NCBI RefSeq assembly: GCF_008831285.2
Contig: NC_045142.1
Location: 25,557,876 to 25,621,875 of the forward strand
Direction: 5' to 3'
DNA length: 64,000 bases
Source of the DNA: Nymphaea colorata
Lineage: Eukaryota > Streptophyta > Magnoliopsida > Nymphaeales > Nymphaeaceae
Shown: positions 36,441 through 49,073 of the stretch, piece by piece
Layout: every line of letters begins with the position of its first letter
Position numbering within the stretch: position 1 is the first letter of the stretch
The notes under the pieces: model-generated
The model's input: only the letters and a program-made list of their open reading frames with translations
Database searches by the model: none
What the model was told of the DNA's origin: nothing
Program-made: the position numbers and the translations under genes

Positions 36441-36640
36441 TAAACTGAATTGTATTGACAATGGCTGGAGTGATCACATCTTTGCAATTTTCCATTTTGG
36501 CTTTAGCGAGAAGATTATTTATATACTTTTCTTGACTCAAGCAAAGTCTTTCTTCGTTCCATATGGCCTCAATTCCAAGGGAGTAATGTAAGTCGCCAAA
36601 ATATTTCCTAGATAAGGAAGGGAATCCGTCAAAAGACTGA
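36441..36640 (-). mobile_element. Ty1/copia RT relic, copy at 36.5 kb
   Basis: Minus-strand reading gives LHYSLGIEAIWNEERLCLSQ followed by EKYINNLLAKAKMENCKDVI, the C-terminal part of copia reverse transcriptase. Copies occur at 18.6, 24.7 and 38.4 kb, here upstream of the TIR exon at 37214. Confidence 0.82.
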
Positions 36641-37213
36641 GCTCTCTTTCTATATTATATAAGTTCTGGCATCTGCACTAATTCAGTTACCATCCTACTT
36701 TCTACTCCTTAGAACCAAAAATAACTTCAAATAATTTTAAAACGAAAGATAACAATAATACTAAATCTATGTTCGAGATTCGATATTGCTCGGAATTGCA
36801 CGAACTAAGTTTGCTATTACCTGGCACTTAAATATTGCCAAAAGCTTTTAGCAAAAAACAACAGATGAACACAAGGGGAAAAGAAAAAAGAGTTCCAGTT
36901 TGAAAAATATTTAGCCATTAACTCACGTTGAGTTTAATATACAACCATTTTACAAAAAGCAGTAGAGAAAAACTGAGGGTGTACCAAGACATTGGACTTG
37001 AAGTTGAGTGTTTTTTTTTTGTTTTTTATTCAAATCATCCATCAATAATGGAACCGAGAAAAAGTAGGATCATGATAAGGTTCTTCCTCCTTCTCCACCA
37101 TTCACCTGAAATTTCCTCTGCAATTCTCTTCCTACCAATCTAGGTTTGATTTTCCTTCATCTCCAGCCAAAACATCTTCTTTAAAATCAATCTGACCTAG
37201 GAGGAGTTTAGCC
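36641..37213 (+). promoter_or_regulatory. Upstream region and leader of the truncated TIR exon
   Basis: Nearly the same as the DNA before 39085. Shared blocks are ATATTTAGCCATTAACTCAC, GAGAAAAACTGAGGGTGTAC, the CATCATCCATCAATAATGGA-type block and the leader core AACATCTTCTTTAAAATCAA just before the ATG. It probably contains the TIR-gene promoter. Confidence 0.55.
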
Positions 37214-37420
37214 ATGGCCGCTTCTTCGAGTTCAGCGTTGGTTCCATTCTCCTCCATCTCTTCTCTTGGCCTTTTCACATACGAAGTTTTTTTGAGTTTC
37301 AGGAGAGTAGACACCCGCCAAAGGTTCACGTGGAACCTCTACAATTCTCTCAAAAGTGCAGGAATTGAAACTTTTATGGATGAATACGATATTGAGGCAG
37401 GTGTAGAAATCGATGAAATG
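37214..37420 (+). pseudogene. Truncated TIR-domain exon (TIR-4)
   Basis: It begins MAASSSSALVPFSSISS and continues YEVFLSFRRVDTRQRF and ETFMDEYDIEAGVEIDEM. Similarity to TNL-A then ends abruptly near 37418. About half the TIR domain is missing, including the WCLxEL region with the catalytic glutamate. The glycine of the SFRG motif is arginine. Unrelated DNA follows, so this is an insertion or deletion breakpoint. Confidence 0.85.
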
Positions 37421-38032
37421 TTGGGATTTCTTCATCTGGATAGTCCTGCGTCGATACGGGTCCGTATCCGTTTCGGACCCTTAAGTATAAATACTCGTGT
37501 CTTGTGATGGTGTGAGACGCATCAAGTTTTAGCCGTCTGGGTAATCGGTCCCTTTAGCCATACGTGAATTGTTTGTCCCCATCACTGGGCTGTTATGGCT
37601 GATGAGAGAAATCCATTGCCGCTGCCGCCGACGGTCGCCTCTACAGGTTCTACAACACACGTGAATCATGAATGTAGTTTCGATTTCTGCATTTTCGTTT
37701 GGTCGCTATCTTGATTCCTCGCAAAGCTCCAACAATGGGTTATGGGCCCACACCATGTTTCCGCTGTGCGTTCTCCTTTGCATATTGGTTTTTCACGCAA
37801 AATGCGCCTGTTCTTTTCTCTTCTCTGTTGCATAATGGGCAATGGAAGCATTGGCCTTCCGTTGCCGCCGCAGAGAAAGGAACAGGGAGAGGCGTCGGAC
37901 GTGCACCTTGCTGACGCCCACCCACTGTGTTGGGAGAAACAGAAAAGGGGAAACGGGAAGAGTGCATTAGGCTTGGATCGTTCGGAACTCGGCGACGTCC
38001 GGCTTGCCATCCACAGGCGGTGGGAGTCGGGA
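37421..38032. other. Unassigned DNA after the TIR-4 breakpoint
   Basis: It is richer in GC than its surroundings. It has overlapping open frames on both strands (for example 37666-38097 minus), but none resembles a known protein. It runs directly into repeat R1 copy 3, so it may be the body of the same inserted element. Confidence 0.45.
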
Positions 38033-38225
38033 ATGAAGGAGGCAACAGCGTTAATCAATAATCCTCCCTTTTTCTTTCTCTGCAATTCGGTGACCAATTA
38101 ATCAATTATATCTGTTAAAAACCTGCTTCTAAGTTACTAAAAGGAAGAAACTGAAAATTAAAAAGACTATAAAAACATTTTTTTTTATTAATTTCCAAAA
38201 TATCTCAATCTTTTAACATATGCCC
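38033..38225 (+). repeat. Dispersed repeat family R1, copy 3
   Basis: Shares GCGTTAATCAATAATC, TTTCTTTCTCTGCAATTCGG and CTTCTAAGTTACTAAAAG with copies 2 and 4. Confidence 0.75.
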
Positions 38226-38344
38226 AGTTAACAAGATAAGTAATGTCAAGGAAAGAGTGGCATATTGGAGTCCTCCCACTATACTTCTAAAGAGGCTCAC
38301 ATTCTTGAATTTTTCACCATCATATCTACAACCTGCGATCTATA

Positions 38345-38560
38345 TACCTAATTGTATTGACAATGGCTGGAGTGATCACATCTTTTCAATTTTCTAGTTT
38401 GGCTTTGGCGAGAAGATTATTTATATACTTTTGTTGACTCAAGCAAAGTCTTTCTTCATTCCATGTGGCCTCAATTTCAAGGAAGTAATGTAAGTCGCCA
38501 AGATATTTTCTTGACAGGGAAGGGAATTCGTCAAATACTGAGTTCTCTCTCTCTATGTAA
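38345..38560 (-). mobile_element. Ty1/copia RT relic, copy at 38.4 kb
   Basis: Same relic as at 36.5 kb (ACAATGGCTGGAGTGATCAC on the plus strand), with further small changes. It is upstream of TNL-B. Confidence 0.8.
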
Positions 38561-39084
38561 GTTCTGGCGTCAGCACTAAGTCGGAACTACAAATAATTTT
38601 AAAATAAAGGTGAACAATGATACTAAATCTATGTTCGGGATTGGAAATTGTTCGAAATTGCACGAACTAAGTTTGTTATTATGTGGCACTTAAATCTTGC
38701 AAAAAGTTTTTAGCAAAAAACAACAGTTAAACCCAAGGAAAAAAATGTTCCAGTTTGAAAAATACTTAGCCATTAACTCACGTTGAGTTTAAGATACAAC
38801 CATTTTACAAAAAAGCGGTAGAGAAAAACTGAGGGTGTACCAAGACATTAGACTCGAAAGTCGAAAGTGAGGGTTTTCTTTGTTTTTATTCACATCATCC
38901 GTCAACAATGGAACAGAGAAAAGTAGGTGATCATGATAAGGTTCTTCCTCCTTCTCCCCGGTTCAACCGGAAATTTCTTGTGCAATTCTCGACGTCCTAT
39001 TTATGTAGGTTTGATATTCCTTCATTTCATCTCCAGCCAAAACATCTTCTTTAAAACCGATTTGACCCTAAGAGGAGTTTTGCC
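38561..39084 (+). promoter_or_regulatory. Upstream region and leader of TNL-B
   Basis: Collinear with 36641-37213, including the GAGAAAAACTGAGGGTGTAC block. The leader core AACATCTTCTTTAAAA lies about 40 bp before the ATG. No TATA box was assigned with confidence. Confidence 0.55.
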
Positions 39085-42000
39085 ATGGCCGCTTCTTCGA
39101 GTTCAGCGTTGGTTCGATCATCCTCCTCTTCTCTTGACTCTTCAAAATACCAAGTTTTTCTTAGTTTCAGGGGAGATGACACCCGCAAAGGCTTTACGGG
39201 GCGTCTCTATAAAGCTCTCAATCACGCAGGAATCCATACCTTCATGGACAATGAAGAAATAGAGGTGGGAGAGAAGTTTGGCGAAAGGCATCTCAAAGCA
39301 ATGGAGGAGTCATTGTACTACGTGGTCATCCTGTCGAAAAGATATGCGGATTCTGAGTGGTGCTTGAGGGAATTGGCAGCCATGGTTGTTCACGCGATGG
39401 AATCGGCAGCCATGTCGTCTCAGCACAAGAAGGAGATCATCCCCGTCTTCTACTATGTGGAGCCTTTTGATGTGCACCATCAAAGGGGCCCTTTTGAGCA
39501 GTCATTCAAAGACCATGAAATGCGTTACAATCCTGCAGATGTTGAAAGTTGGTCAACTTCAAGGTCCCGTTATCAAACACGAGTAAGTCTCCTCTCTCTC
39601 TCTCAGCCTCCTTCATTTTTGAAAAACGAGAAGGAAAAGGCAAATCTGGAAGGTCTGCATGGGCCTACGAATTACTTGAGGGCCTTTTTGTTTTATTTTG
39701 ACGTAAGTTTGGTGTGAATGGGGTGGTGGTTGTTGCTCTATTATCAGAAAGAAAAGGGAAAAGGAATAAGCAAATTAGAAAAGGGAAAAAATAAGCCTCT
39801 CGAAACCCCAACTTGAAGTTAGAATGTATTTTCACAAAAATGTAAATGTCGATATCGTGCAGGATTACTTTTTTAGGATGGTCACAATTTAGATGTTGAT
39901 AAATTTACCAGCATGTTTGATTACCATCTTAAATTTTAAGTTTATGGACATCTTGGATGAAGCAGCTTTTATTGTTGTGGCAAAAAGTGGTTCACATTAA
40001 TCTTAGAACCGTAGTTTGATTTAATCCTGAGAATTTTAGATCAAAGATAATCAAATAATGGCACCTAGGAGAGCATTTGATTAATTTCAGGTAATCGGTG
40101 ATCTAATTAGGAACTCATATCCTTGCATCTTAACCTCTTTCTCGTTTCTTCATGCCTTTAGATCTTTGGATTTGAAGTATAATACAGATTTTTAATGCAT
40201 AATTCTTAAAATCCACAGTTGCCTAGAACCATGGAATATTTTAAGGTTGGTTTCAATTTAATTTAAACTCTCGGGCATTAGATCTGATAAAATCAAAATG
40301 CCACCAAAATTTTTGTTGTTCATCACTACTCTCTGTACACTGTGTGTGTGTAAGAGGGGGGGAAGTTTGAACCGGACGTTAATTTAAAGTGGGAAAGTCC
40401 TTAGTCACAAAACTTGTGTTTTTTAAAAAAAGCAAAAAAAATATACAATAAATAAATTAGTCATTTAAAACTTTAAAAAACATATTTAAAAAAAAAGTTA
40501 AAAATAAAAAATCACAAAATTTGCTTTTCCATTTTTTTTCCTTTTATTCATTTTTTTACGTTTTTTCCTTTCTTCGTTTTATTCATTTTTTCACGTTTCT
40601 TTTTAATGTCAAACTGTTCTTTTTTATTTTCTAATTTTTGTTTGCTCCAAAAATCTACTTTTTGATGTTTGTGTTATTAGTTTCTTGTAAATTTATTATT
40701 GCCTCAAATTTAATTTTTTATTTTTAAAAATTTATCTTATTTTTCTTTTTTTGAGCTCAGTTACTGTTTAAAACAGGAGAAAGTTTTTTTTTTTGCGCCT
40801 ATGAATATTAAACTCAAATCCAAGTAAATGTGATCAAATTAAGTCTCAAAATTGCAGTACTAGCTAGCTAGGTAATTGAACCCCAAAACAAAACTAGAGA
40901 TGTCAATCAGATGATATTTTCTAATTAACAGTTCAATGAGACACACAATTCTGTAGAAATAGACAGCGGAGATGGAAAAGCTATTGTCTTCTTAGCTTTA
41001 AGCAACTTACATTTCTTTTTTACATTATTCATTTATTTTCAGAATTCGGAAGAAGCAAAAAAAGCAACCGTTATATAATATGGAATTCATTGCCCGCCTT
41101 TTTTTGTTTTTTTCTGGGTTTGTTGGCAGATCAAATAAGAAAGAAACAGAATTTATCAAAGAAATAGTGAAAAGAGTTGGTGGGTGCAGTGATAACGTAA
41201 TGTTGCCTATGGCAGAGCATCCTGTGGGAATCGACTCCAGGGTTGAAGAAGTAATGGAATTGCTAAGTATTGGGGAGGGAGGCGTTAAAATGGTTGGGAT
41301 TTATGGGATGGGAGGCGTCGGCAAGACCACACTCGCAAATGAAATATACAACAGACTCGATGGCAGGTTTGAAAAATCTATCTACATTGAGGGCATTAAG
41401 GACAAAAAAGATAAGCTGCACGAATTGCAGGAAGTATTCACATTGGCGGTGGGAAACCAAAGAATACGCAACCCCAGTCAGGGGTCTACGGAGATCAAAA
41501 GGAGATTTCCTTACGAGAGGGTGCTTCTTCTTCTTGATGATGTTGACCATGGGGATCAACTGAAAGCATTAGCTGGTGACTGTGACTGGTTTGGTGGAGG
41601 AACAAGGATTCTCATCACCACAAGGGATGTGCGGCTTCTGAATGCGCATTCTGTGCATGAAAAGTACCAAGTCTATGAGTTGAACAGCAGCGAATCACTG
41701 CATGTTCAGTCGGCATGCTTTCAAAACTGACCAACCCAGTGAGGAATTCATGGAGATATCTAAGAAAATTGCCAAAGCAGCAGGGGGCCTTCCATTAGCG
41801 CTTGAGGTTCTAGGTGTGTTCTTATCAATCGAAAGGAATAAAGAAGTATGGGCGGAGGTGGAAACAAAGCTGAGGAACTCAGAATATCCTGGAATGGACA
41901 AGTGCCTGAGAATAAGCTATGATGGCCTCAGCCAGAACGAACAGAAAGGGTTTTTGGACATTGCGTGCTTTTTCCTTGGTGAGTATAAAGATAATGTCAT

Positions 42001-44926
42001 TGACATATGGAAAGGCTGCGACTTCGACTCTCCAGTGTCGACAATCAATTCTCTTTTACATAAATGTCTTCTTAAGGTTGACTGTTGCGGGAGGCTATAT
42101 ATGCATGATTTACTACGAGACATGGGGAGAATCATTGGCTCGCGTAGCAGGTTGTGGGATCAAAAGGAAGTGTGGGAAGTACTGGAGGAGCACAAGGTAC
42201 GAGAGTTAAAATTGTTACTTCAAATTTATACACACACTGGTACCTTTTCTCCCAATTGATGTAGACTGTTAGTGTAACAATTTTTCATGATTATCTTCTT
42301 CAGGGAGCGAACAATATTAAAGGTATAATTTGTAAAGAATATCTGGAAGGAGAAGAAGAAAGTTTTGACGCTGTGCACTCATTAGTTTCTCCTGAAGAAG
42401 AAACAAAAAGTGTGTACGTTGAAGCATTCCATAATATGTCAAATCTAAAGCTCCTTCTCTTGGAAAACATCAACCTCAATGGTGACTTTAGCAGGATGCC
42501 CAAAAGTGGACTGGTTGCTCCATGCAAACGCTACCAGACAATTTCGACATCCAGAAACTTGGATGCCTGAAGTTAGATTCCAGCAAAATTGTTCAATTCT
42601 GGAGTGATAGTTGCATATCAAAGGAAAAGGTTCCTTTCAATTTAGACTCACGTATAGGACCATATGTTTGTTCAGTTCCTTCTTCATTGATGGAGAATTT
42701 CTTTCTTTTCTTACGATGCTTTCATTGATGGACAGGTGTTCACTAAGCTGAAGGTGCTCGACCTTAGTGGATGCGGTGATCTTATGAAGCTTCCTGATTT
42801 CTCTCACTCCTTGGACCTTGAGAAACTACGCCTCCAAGGCTGCAACAGTTTAATGGACATTCCTGAGTCCATTGGAAATTCAACCAAACTGAAGATGATA
42901 GACTTGATAGATTGTGATGCTCTACAGAGCTTGCCCAGTTCCATTGGAAGGTTGAGCAAACTTGAGAATTTATTATTGCATTGGTGTTCGTCCCTACTAA
43001 CATTGCCTGATTCTATCGGGAATTTGACCAGATTGGAGAAGTTAAATGTACAAGGTTGTAAATTTCTATCGGCGTTGCCCAATTCCATTGGAAACTTGAC
43101 CGGACTTGAGGAGTTACAATTAGGCTATTGTGCATCCCTATCAACATTGCCTCATTCCATTGGGAATTTGACAAGACTCACGAGGTTACATCTATCTGTT
43201 TGTGAATCTCTATTGGCATTGCCCTATTCAGTTGGAATGTTGACTTTACTTGAGGAGCTAAAATTTGGCTCATGCAAATTCTTATCAACATTGCCTCATT
43301 CCATTGGGAATTTGACAGGACTCAGGAGGTTACACATCAACAATTGTCCTTCTCTGTCAATGTTGCTTAATTCCATTGGAAACCTGACTGGACTGGAGGA
43401 GTTCGGAGTGGGCAACTGTGAATCCCTGTCAAGACTGCCAGATTCCATTGGGAATTTGATCGGACTGAGGACGTTATATGTGGGTGGTTGTGACTCTCTG
43501 TTGGCATTGCCCAATTCTATCGGAAGCTTGACTAGACTTGAGGAGTTAAGTGTCTCAAGAGTACCTCTATCAACATTGCATCCTTCCATTGGGAATTTGA
43601 CGAGACTTGAGATGTTAAGCATCTCAGGGGCACCTCTATCAACATTGCCTCCTTGCATTGGGAATTTGACGAGACTTGGGCGCTTAGACTTATACAACTG
43701 TGAATGTCTGTTGGCTCTTCCCAATTCCATCGGCAGCTTGACTGGACTTCAGTATTTAACACTTATCGAATGTCGATCCCTGTCAATGTTGCCTGATTCC
43801 ATCGAAAACTTGTCTCGGCTTAAGCGCTTGTACCTATCCCATTGTACATCCCTGCCAATACTGCCTGATTCCATTGGGAATCTGAGGGGACTGGAGGAGC
43901 TAATTCTGACCTCATGCACAAGCCTGTCAACGCTGCCTAGTTCTATCGGCCGCATGAGCAGACTGTCTACCCTTTTTCTCAGCAAAATTGGCATTGAAGA
44001 GCTTCCTGATTCTGTGCGCTTGCTGGAGTCACTTGAATGGTTGTGTATTTCAGACTGCAGACTACAAAGTCGTCTGCCTCTGTGGGAGATGAAATGCGTG
44101 AAGGGCTTGCTCATAGGAGGTGATTTCATTAAAAAAGAAGACGAAAATGATAGTGATGATGGGAATAAAAATGAAATATGCGAAATTTCAGATGGCATCA
44201 ATGATAATGATGATGGGGGTCGAATGGAAGCATGTGAAATCCCAGATGGCATCCCCTGTGTAGGAAGTGAAGTCAATCAGAAGGATGAAAGCGACAGTGA
44301 TGAGGATCAAAATGAAATATGCAAAATCTCAGATGGAATCAGAGATAATGATGATGGAGGTCCAATGGAAGTATGTGAAATCCCAGATGGCCTCGCAGGT
44401 GTTGGAGGTGAAGTCTATGAGAAACATGAATGTGATATCAGCGATGATGATGATGGGGGTCGAATGGAAGTATGTGAAATCGCAGATGGCATCGCCGGTG
44501 TAGGAGGTGAAGTCAATCAGAAGGATGAAAGTGATAGTGATGATCGGGATCAAAATAATGAAGTATGTGAAATTCCAAATGGCATCACCCACTACTCTCA
44601 GCACACTCAAGAGTGTAGGAGAATCCGATACTTAGAAACCTGTGATATAACCCAATTGATGGTAAAGTATTTGAGTTGTCCATTTGGGTGGTGAGTGGTC
44701 GAGAAAGGAAGATTATTTTATACGTGTATTCCGTAAAGGAAAGGTCATGGAAATGCTCAGAGGGAAGGGAATACTGGAATGGGTCGTGGTTGAAGCACAT
44801 TTTTCCTGATGACTTCACTCCTCTACATGATGCGGAGGCATTGGAAGCTTGTGCAAGCAGTTCCTCTGCGCCGGACTTATCTCGGGATCAATTGGTGAGC
44901 TTAGGATTTGAACCTCCTCAGCTATA
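39085..44926 (+). pseudogene. TNL-B: TIR-NBS-LRR gene broken by several small deletions
   Basis: Same plan as TNL-A. Exons: TIR 39085-39582; NB-ARC 41130-42196; linker 42304-42629; LRR from 42736. TIR motifs: QVFLSFRGDDTRKGF and WCLRELAAM (catalytic glutamate kept). NB-ARC: GMGGVGKTT, LLLLDDVD, GTRILITTRD, GLPLALEVLG, FLDIACFF and MHDLLRDMG. Four lesions against TNL-A: about 23 bp missing near 39545 in the TIR exon, 2 bp near 41703 in NB-ARC, 16 bp at 42507/42508 in the linker, and about 7 bp near 44650 after the LRRs. The first puts the TIR out of frame with NB-ARC, so splicing gives a TIR-only protein of about 168 aa. The LRR exon is open for 652 codons (to 44694) with many 24-residue repeats. 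The post-LRR acidic linker is expanded. The C-terminus resumes in another frame to 44926. Confidence 0.87.
44128..44575 (+). repeat. Tandem acidic repeats in the TNL-B post-LRR linker
   Basis: A unit of about 35-45 residues recurs three to four times: E(V/I)CEI(P/S)DGI, then DNDDGG(R/P)ME, then VGGEVNQKDESDSDD. TNL-A and the last module of TNL-C have a single short version (GGEVNQKDES...FEIPDGITHYSQ). The frame is kept through the copies. Confidence 0.9.
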
Positions 44927-47900
44927 GTTATCGCTTCTTGAATCTACGCAAATTTTTTGTTTATTATCTTTTCTTTTTATTGGTTGGGCATGCCTACGCA
45001 ATATTTAGTTTCATCCTGCTTATTTTTTTCATTGTGCTATGTAGGAGGATTTTTCGGACCACATCGACTATCTTTCAGATTTCTGCGGTTTTCGTAGTTA
45101 ATCCGTGCAAAAGGGTATTTTTTTTGTCCATGCACATTTATGATATACAACTGTCATTAGTTCATGCCTTAGGGGGCACAGCATCTCAGCATGTTCAGTC
45201 GGAATAGTTGGCGCATTCTCAGTTTGATGACTTTGATTACCATGGGTGCTCCTTTCCTGAGCCTCAAAAGGTGAGAGTGCTCCATCAACTTGAAAACTCG
45301 GGCCGCCGCTTTTTGGCCAGAACACAGCTTATGACCCAGAGAATGGAAAGGCTTTCCAACTTTTTTTCCAGGCAGTGAGTAGTCAACATTTCACTCACTC
45401 AAAACTGTCTCTTATTCATGATCTGCGCATGGTTAGATGTCAGCAAAGCCTTTTGACATGCACTTTTTTTTTTTTTTCCTTCCGTTCTAATTCATGTATT
45501 GACTACTGAGGGACTGATTATTGGTGGAAGCAAGCGTTGGTGAGAAGAGAAACTTTCTCCCTTGTTTGCAGTTGTAGCTCAATTACACATACACCTTGTT
45601 TATGTCAACAAGCATGGTTGCTTGTGGACATGACTGCAAGCGACCGGAGGCCAAGTCAGTGGTTTTTGGACTCGTCATCTTTGGCCGTGTTCAAAAACTT
45701 TCCAATTTTTTTGATACCTTTTAATGGGTATACCTACTCATAGCAGGCTTATTTTTCATTTTGTTTTGCTGAATTTGTGGGTGGAGCAGCAAGCTATTGA
45801 TTCATGACTTCAAGAAACTGATTACAGACTATAATTCATGAATGTAGAATTGTTAGCTAGCTGATTTGTAAAAAGATAAACTCCAATATATAAATTGAAG
45901 TATAGTCAGGACATCACTCCGAAACACAGGAAACGAGCTTACACCCTAAGAAAGATAGGAGAAAGAGTGCAAGCTTTGGCCTTCACTCAAACGGTGGGAT
46001 TTTATAATACTCACCTGAATGTAAAATGTTAGGATATTGAAGATGACCATGAGCAGGCCATAAGCCAAGTTCACGTGATCCTTGGAGGATCATTTCTGCT
46101 TCTCGCATTTCTTTCTGTCTTAATCTGACTGTAACAGATATCAGGTTTGTGTAAATCATGTGCATCTGAGTTCGGAAGTTTATCTCAGTAAGATAATTTA
46201 CCGTTCTTATCTTAATAAGTTGCTCAATCTTTTAAAAGGTTTGATTTCATTGAGATTTAGGATTCTTCAATCTAGTACATACATAAATAAATGGTAGTTT
46301 TTTTGGAATTTGTAGAAACTTGAGGCATTGAACATCAATTCTTTTCAGCTATTTCCTGTTTTCTAGCTAATTTCTCATTTTTTCCAATTTTTATTAAACA
46401 ATATTAGTATTTAGTCTTTTCACCAATTTTCCCCTTATGTATCCTGTCTTATTGTTATTGACAAGTAGACTTGGAAGTTTTACAATGACTTTCCAGTTAC
46501 CTCGTAGTTAATTAAGTGCACTTAATTAAGTCATTTCATTAAAAAATATACATGGATCAGCCAATGTTGTAGATATTGGTACCACCGATGTGTATTTCAT
46601 TAATTTTTATTTATTTTGAACTCAATAGTAATTTGAAAATGTTGTAACTTTTGTTAGAAATGAAAGTAATTATCGGGCCTGTATCGTATCGGCTAGGATG
46701 TGCATCCGTCGATCTGTTCCAATATATGGTGACATTAACAACAGTGCACTCAAGCTTTTTTTTTAAAAAAAAAAAAAAAAAAGATCTGGGTCTGGATCTT
46801 GTCGATATGCTCCAATATAGGGTGATATTAACAACCATGCCATCAGGCATTTTTTTTGTCTCTAAAAACGATCTGGATTAGATGTGGATCCTGTTGTTAT
46901 ATTTATATGATGTGCAACAATGTAGTACGCTTCCGTACGTGATGAGCAACAATGTAGCAGGAAATTGACTCAGACTTAAATTTCAGAAGTGACATCCAGG
47001 TTTTCATTTGGATATAAATACAAATAAATATATGAGGCGGCCCGGCCCGACGCCCACCCTTATGCGTATTTAGAAGAGGGACTCTGGATTTCGATGTGCA
47101 AATAAAAGTCGGATTCAAATCTGATCTGTGAATGTCGTGATGAGTGCATCCAATTCGAATATGATCCCTTAACATCTCTATGAAAAGAGTTTACAAGCCA
47201 AGAAATCCCATCTCTTTCTCTCGCTCTTCCAATTAATCTCAGTCTAATTGGTTTCCTATAAAGCAACATTCCTGATCGTTTTTTGACGTAAAAAAAAAAA
47301 ATTAGAAAAAAATTTAGTTGACAATAAGTACAAGCTGTCATCAATTCAATGTTGTTAACGGCTCGGTAATCGATATCGTCTAAGAGATTCTTTTGTTGGG
47401 AAGATGCATGAATTGCATCATAAATTTTTAATCCATGTGCCCCAGAATCCATATATCTCAAGTCAGCGGACCCTTTCCCACAAGAATTTTTGGGGCGAGA
47501 TCCATAATGAATTTAAAGTGTGCCTCACATCAAATCATGAGGTCGTACAGTCTTTAAGGGGGTTTTCAACTATAATAAGAATATGTCACTGTGTTATGTA
47601 TCTGTAATTTTTTTTTGTCTATTTAGGATAGACACATGAATCAATAATATAAAACGGCCCCTAATGGGTAAATTTAATGTGTTTACTCTCAGCGATCCAT
47701 TAAGTTCTCGCTACTTTGATAATGTCTCTTTGCTTCTTCCTGATCTCTCTGTCATGACGATGATGTGAGATGCCCTTTAAGCACTGACATCACTCGGCAC
47801 GCTTGATCACATGCCAACTTGAAGCTACTGCCAATACTACCCCCTCCCATTTTTTGGCATGTGTAGGGAAGTCGATATCGCAATTTGAATTGAATACCCA

Positions 47901-48686
47901 ATTGTTTCGAAAAAAAAAACAGATATTAAACAAATTATTGTCTGATTAAGAAATCAGATTAAACAAATTACTGTTTCATTCAGAAATCAGATCAGATTCA
48001 TATTTAAGAAATGACATCTGATTGGACTTGGATTTGGATTCAGATATACAAAAATATCCTATCAAAGATTTTGATCCAATTTGATTTTAAATCAATATTT
48101 TATATTCAATGCTCATACATTTTGAAAATCAACTAAATTCAGTTCAAAATTCGGATTCGGATTTAGATTTCAATATGAATGTGAAAATCGAAGTCATATT
48201 ATATTTAAATCTTAAAATTAGATCTTAGATTCGGATTCGGATTCGGATATGATTTGCTTTATTTGTTTTTAAATTTGAATCTGAGTTCGAATATGTCAAT
48301 ATCCGAAAAAGAAGATATAGTTAAGGGTATACCCAATTTGAGTCTGACCTATTAAGGTCCCTTGTGAGAGTCATGTTGGTTTGCTATATAGGTTGTTGAT
48401 TCAGCTCCTTAGACAAGAGTTAGAATTTTATGATCAGTATCACATATGCTAATGTTTGTCGACTATTGCACTCCTTAATTACTATATGTATAGGAAAATT
48501 GAATGGTGACTCTAACTTTTTAGAGTCACTCGACCATCTAATCAGAATCATCTGATCTATAAAGATGGACAGTTAAAAAAAAAACAATGAAAAAAAGGTG
48601 ATGGGTATTTTCATCAAGTTTTTCTCTCAACCATCCATTTGAGAGAGTCCTCATTTTTTATTTCTTTTTTGCTGAGATCAAGGTTA
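44927..48686. other. Intergenic DNA after TNL-B
   Basis: The start matches the TNL-A 3' region, including a possible alternative last exon near 45045-45102 (EDFSDHIDYLSDFCGFRS). A degenerate ~90-bp duplication (CCAATATA(T/G)GGTGA(C/T)ATTAACAAC) lies near 46700-46840. GCCCACCCTTA at 47060-47070 looks like a lone end of the hAT-like MITE. 47880-48350 is repeat family R2 with ATTCGG runs. No gene is supported. Confidence 0.5.
47880..48350. repeat. Dispersed repeat family R2, copy near 48.1 kb
   Basis: Phrases such as CATACATTTTGAAAATC and runs of GATTCGGATTCGG recur in part near 21590-21870 and, inverted, near 52960-53270. The copies are degenerate and non-coding. Confidence 0.55.
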
Positions 48687-48772
48687 GTGACTGCTTGAGA
48701 GAAACAAGAAGCATAGAGGATTGCTTACTAGAACTCAATGCTGCTTCTAATTTAAGATAACGTTGGTAAGTG

Positions 48773-48804
<32 letters not shown>

Positions 48805-49025
48805 CATATAAATGTTTAAATAATTCTACACACTTGGGTAGGTTATAATTTTGACTTGTGTATATACTGCAAGGGAAAAAACAAACACAAATCACTCCTA
48901 AAGAACAAAGGGTCTCTTAGAGAGAGAGAGAGACCTCATGTGACTGCTTGAGAGAAACAAGAAGCATAGAGGATTGCTGATGAGAACTCAAGGCTGCTTC
49001 TAATTTGAGATAACGTTGGTAAGTG

Positions 49026-49073
<48 letters not shown>

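Noticed and set aside
37666-38101. Overlapping frames of 119-143 codons on both strands
   Set aside because: No family resemblance; the GC-richer composition explains the lack of stops, and the stretch runs into a dispersed repeat.
42782-43762. Several antisense frames rich in S.SQWN.A through the LRR exons (also at 31427-32050 and 62134-63411)
   Set aside because: They recur with the 72-bp LRR period and are the reverse-strand shadow of LPDSIGNLT repeats, not genes.
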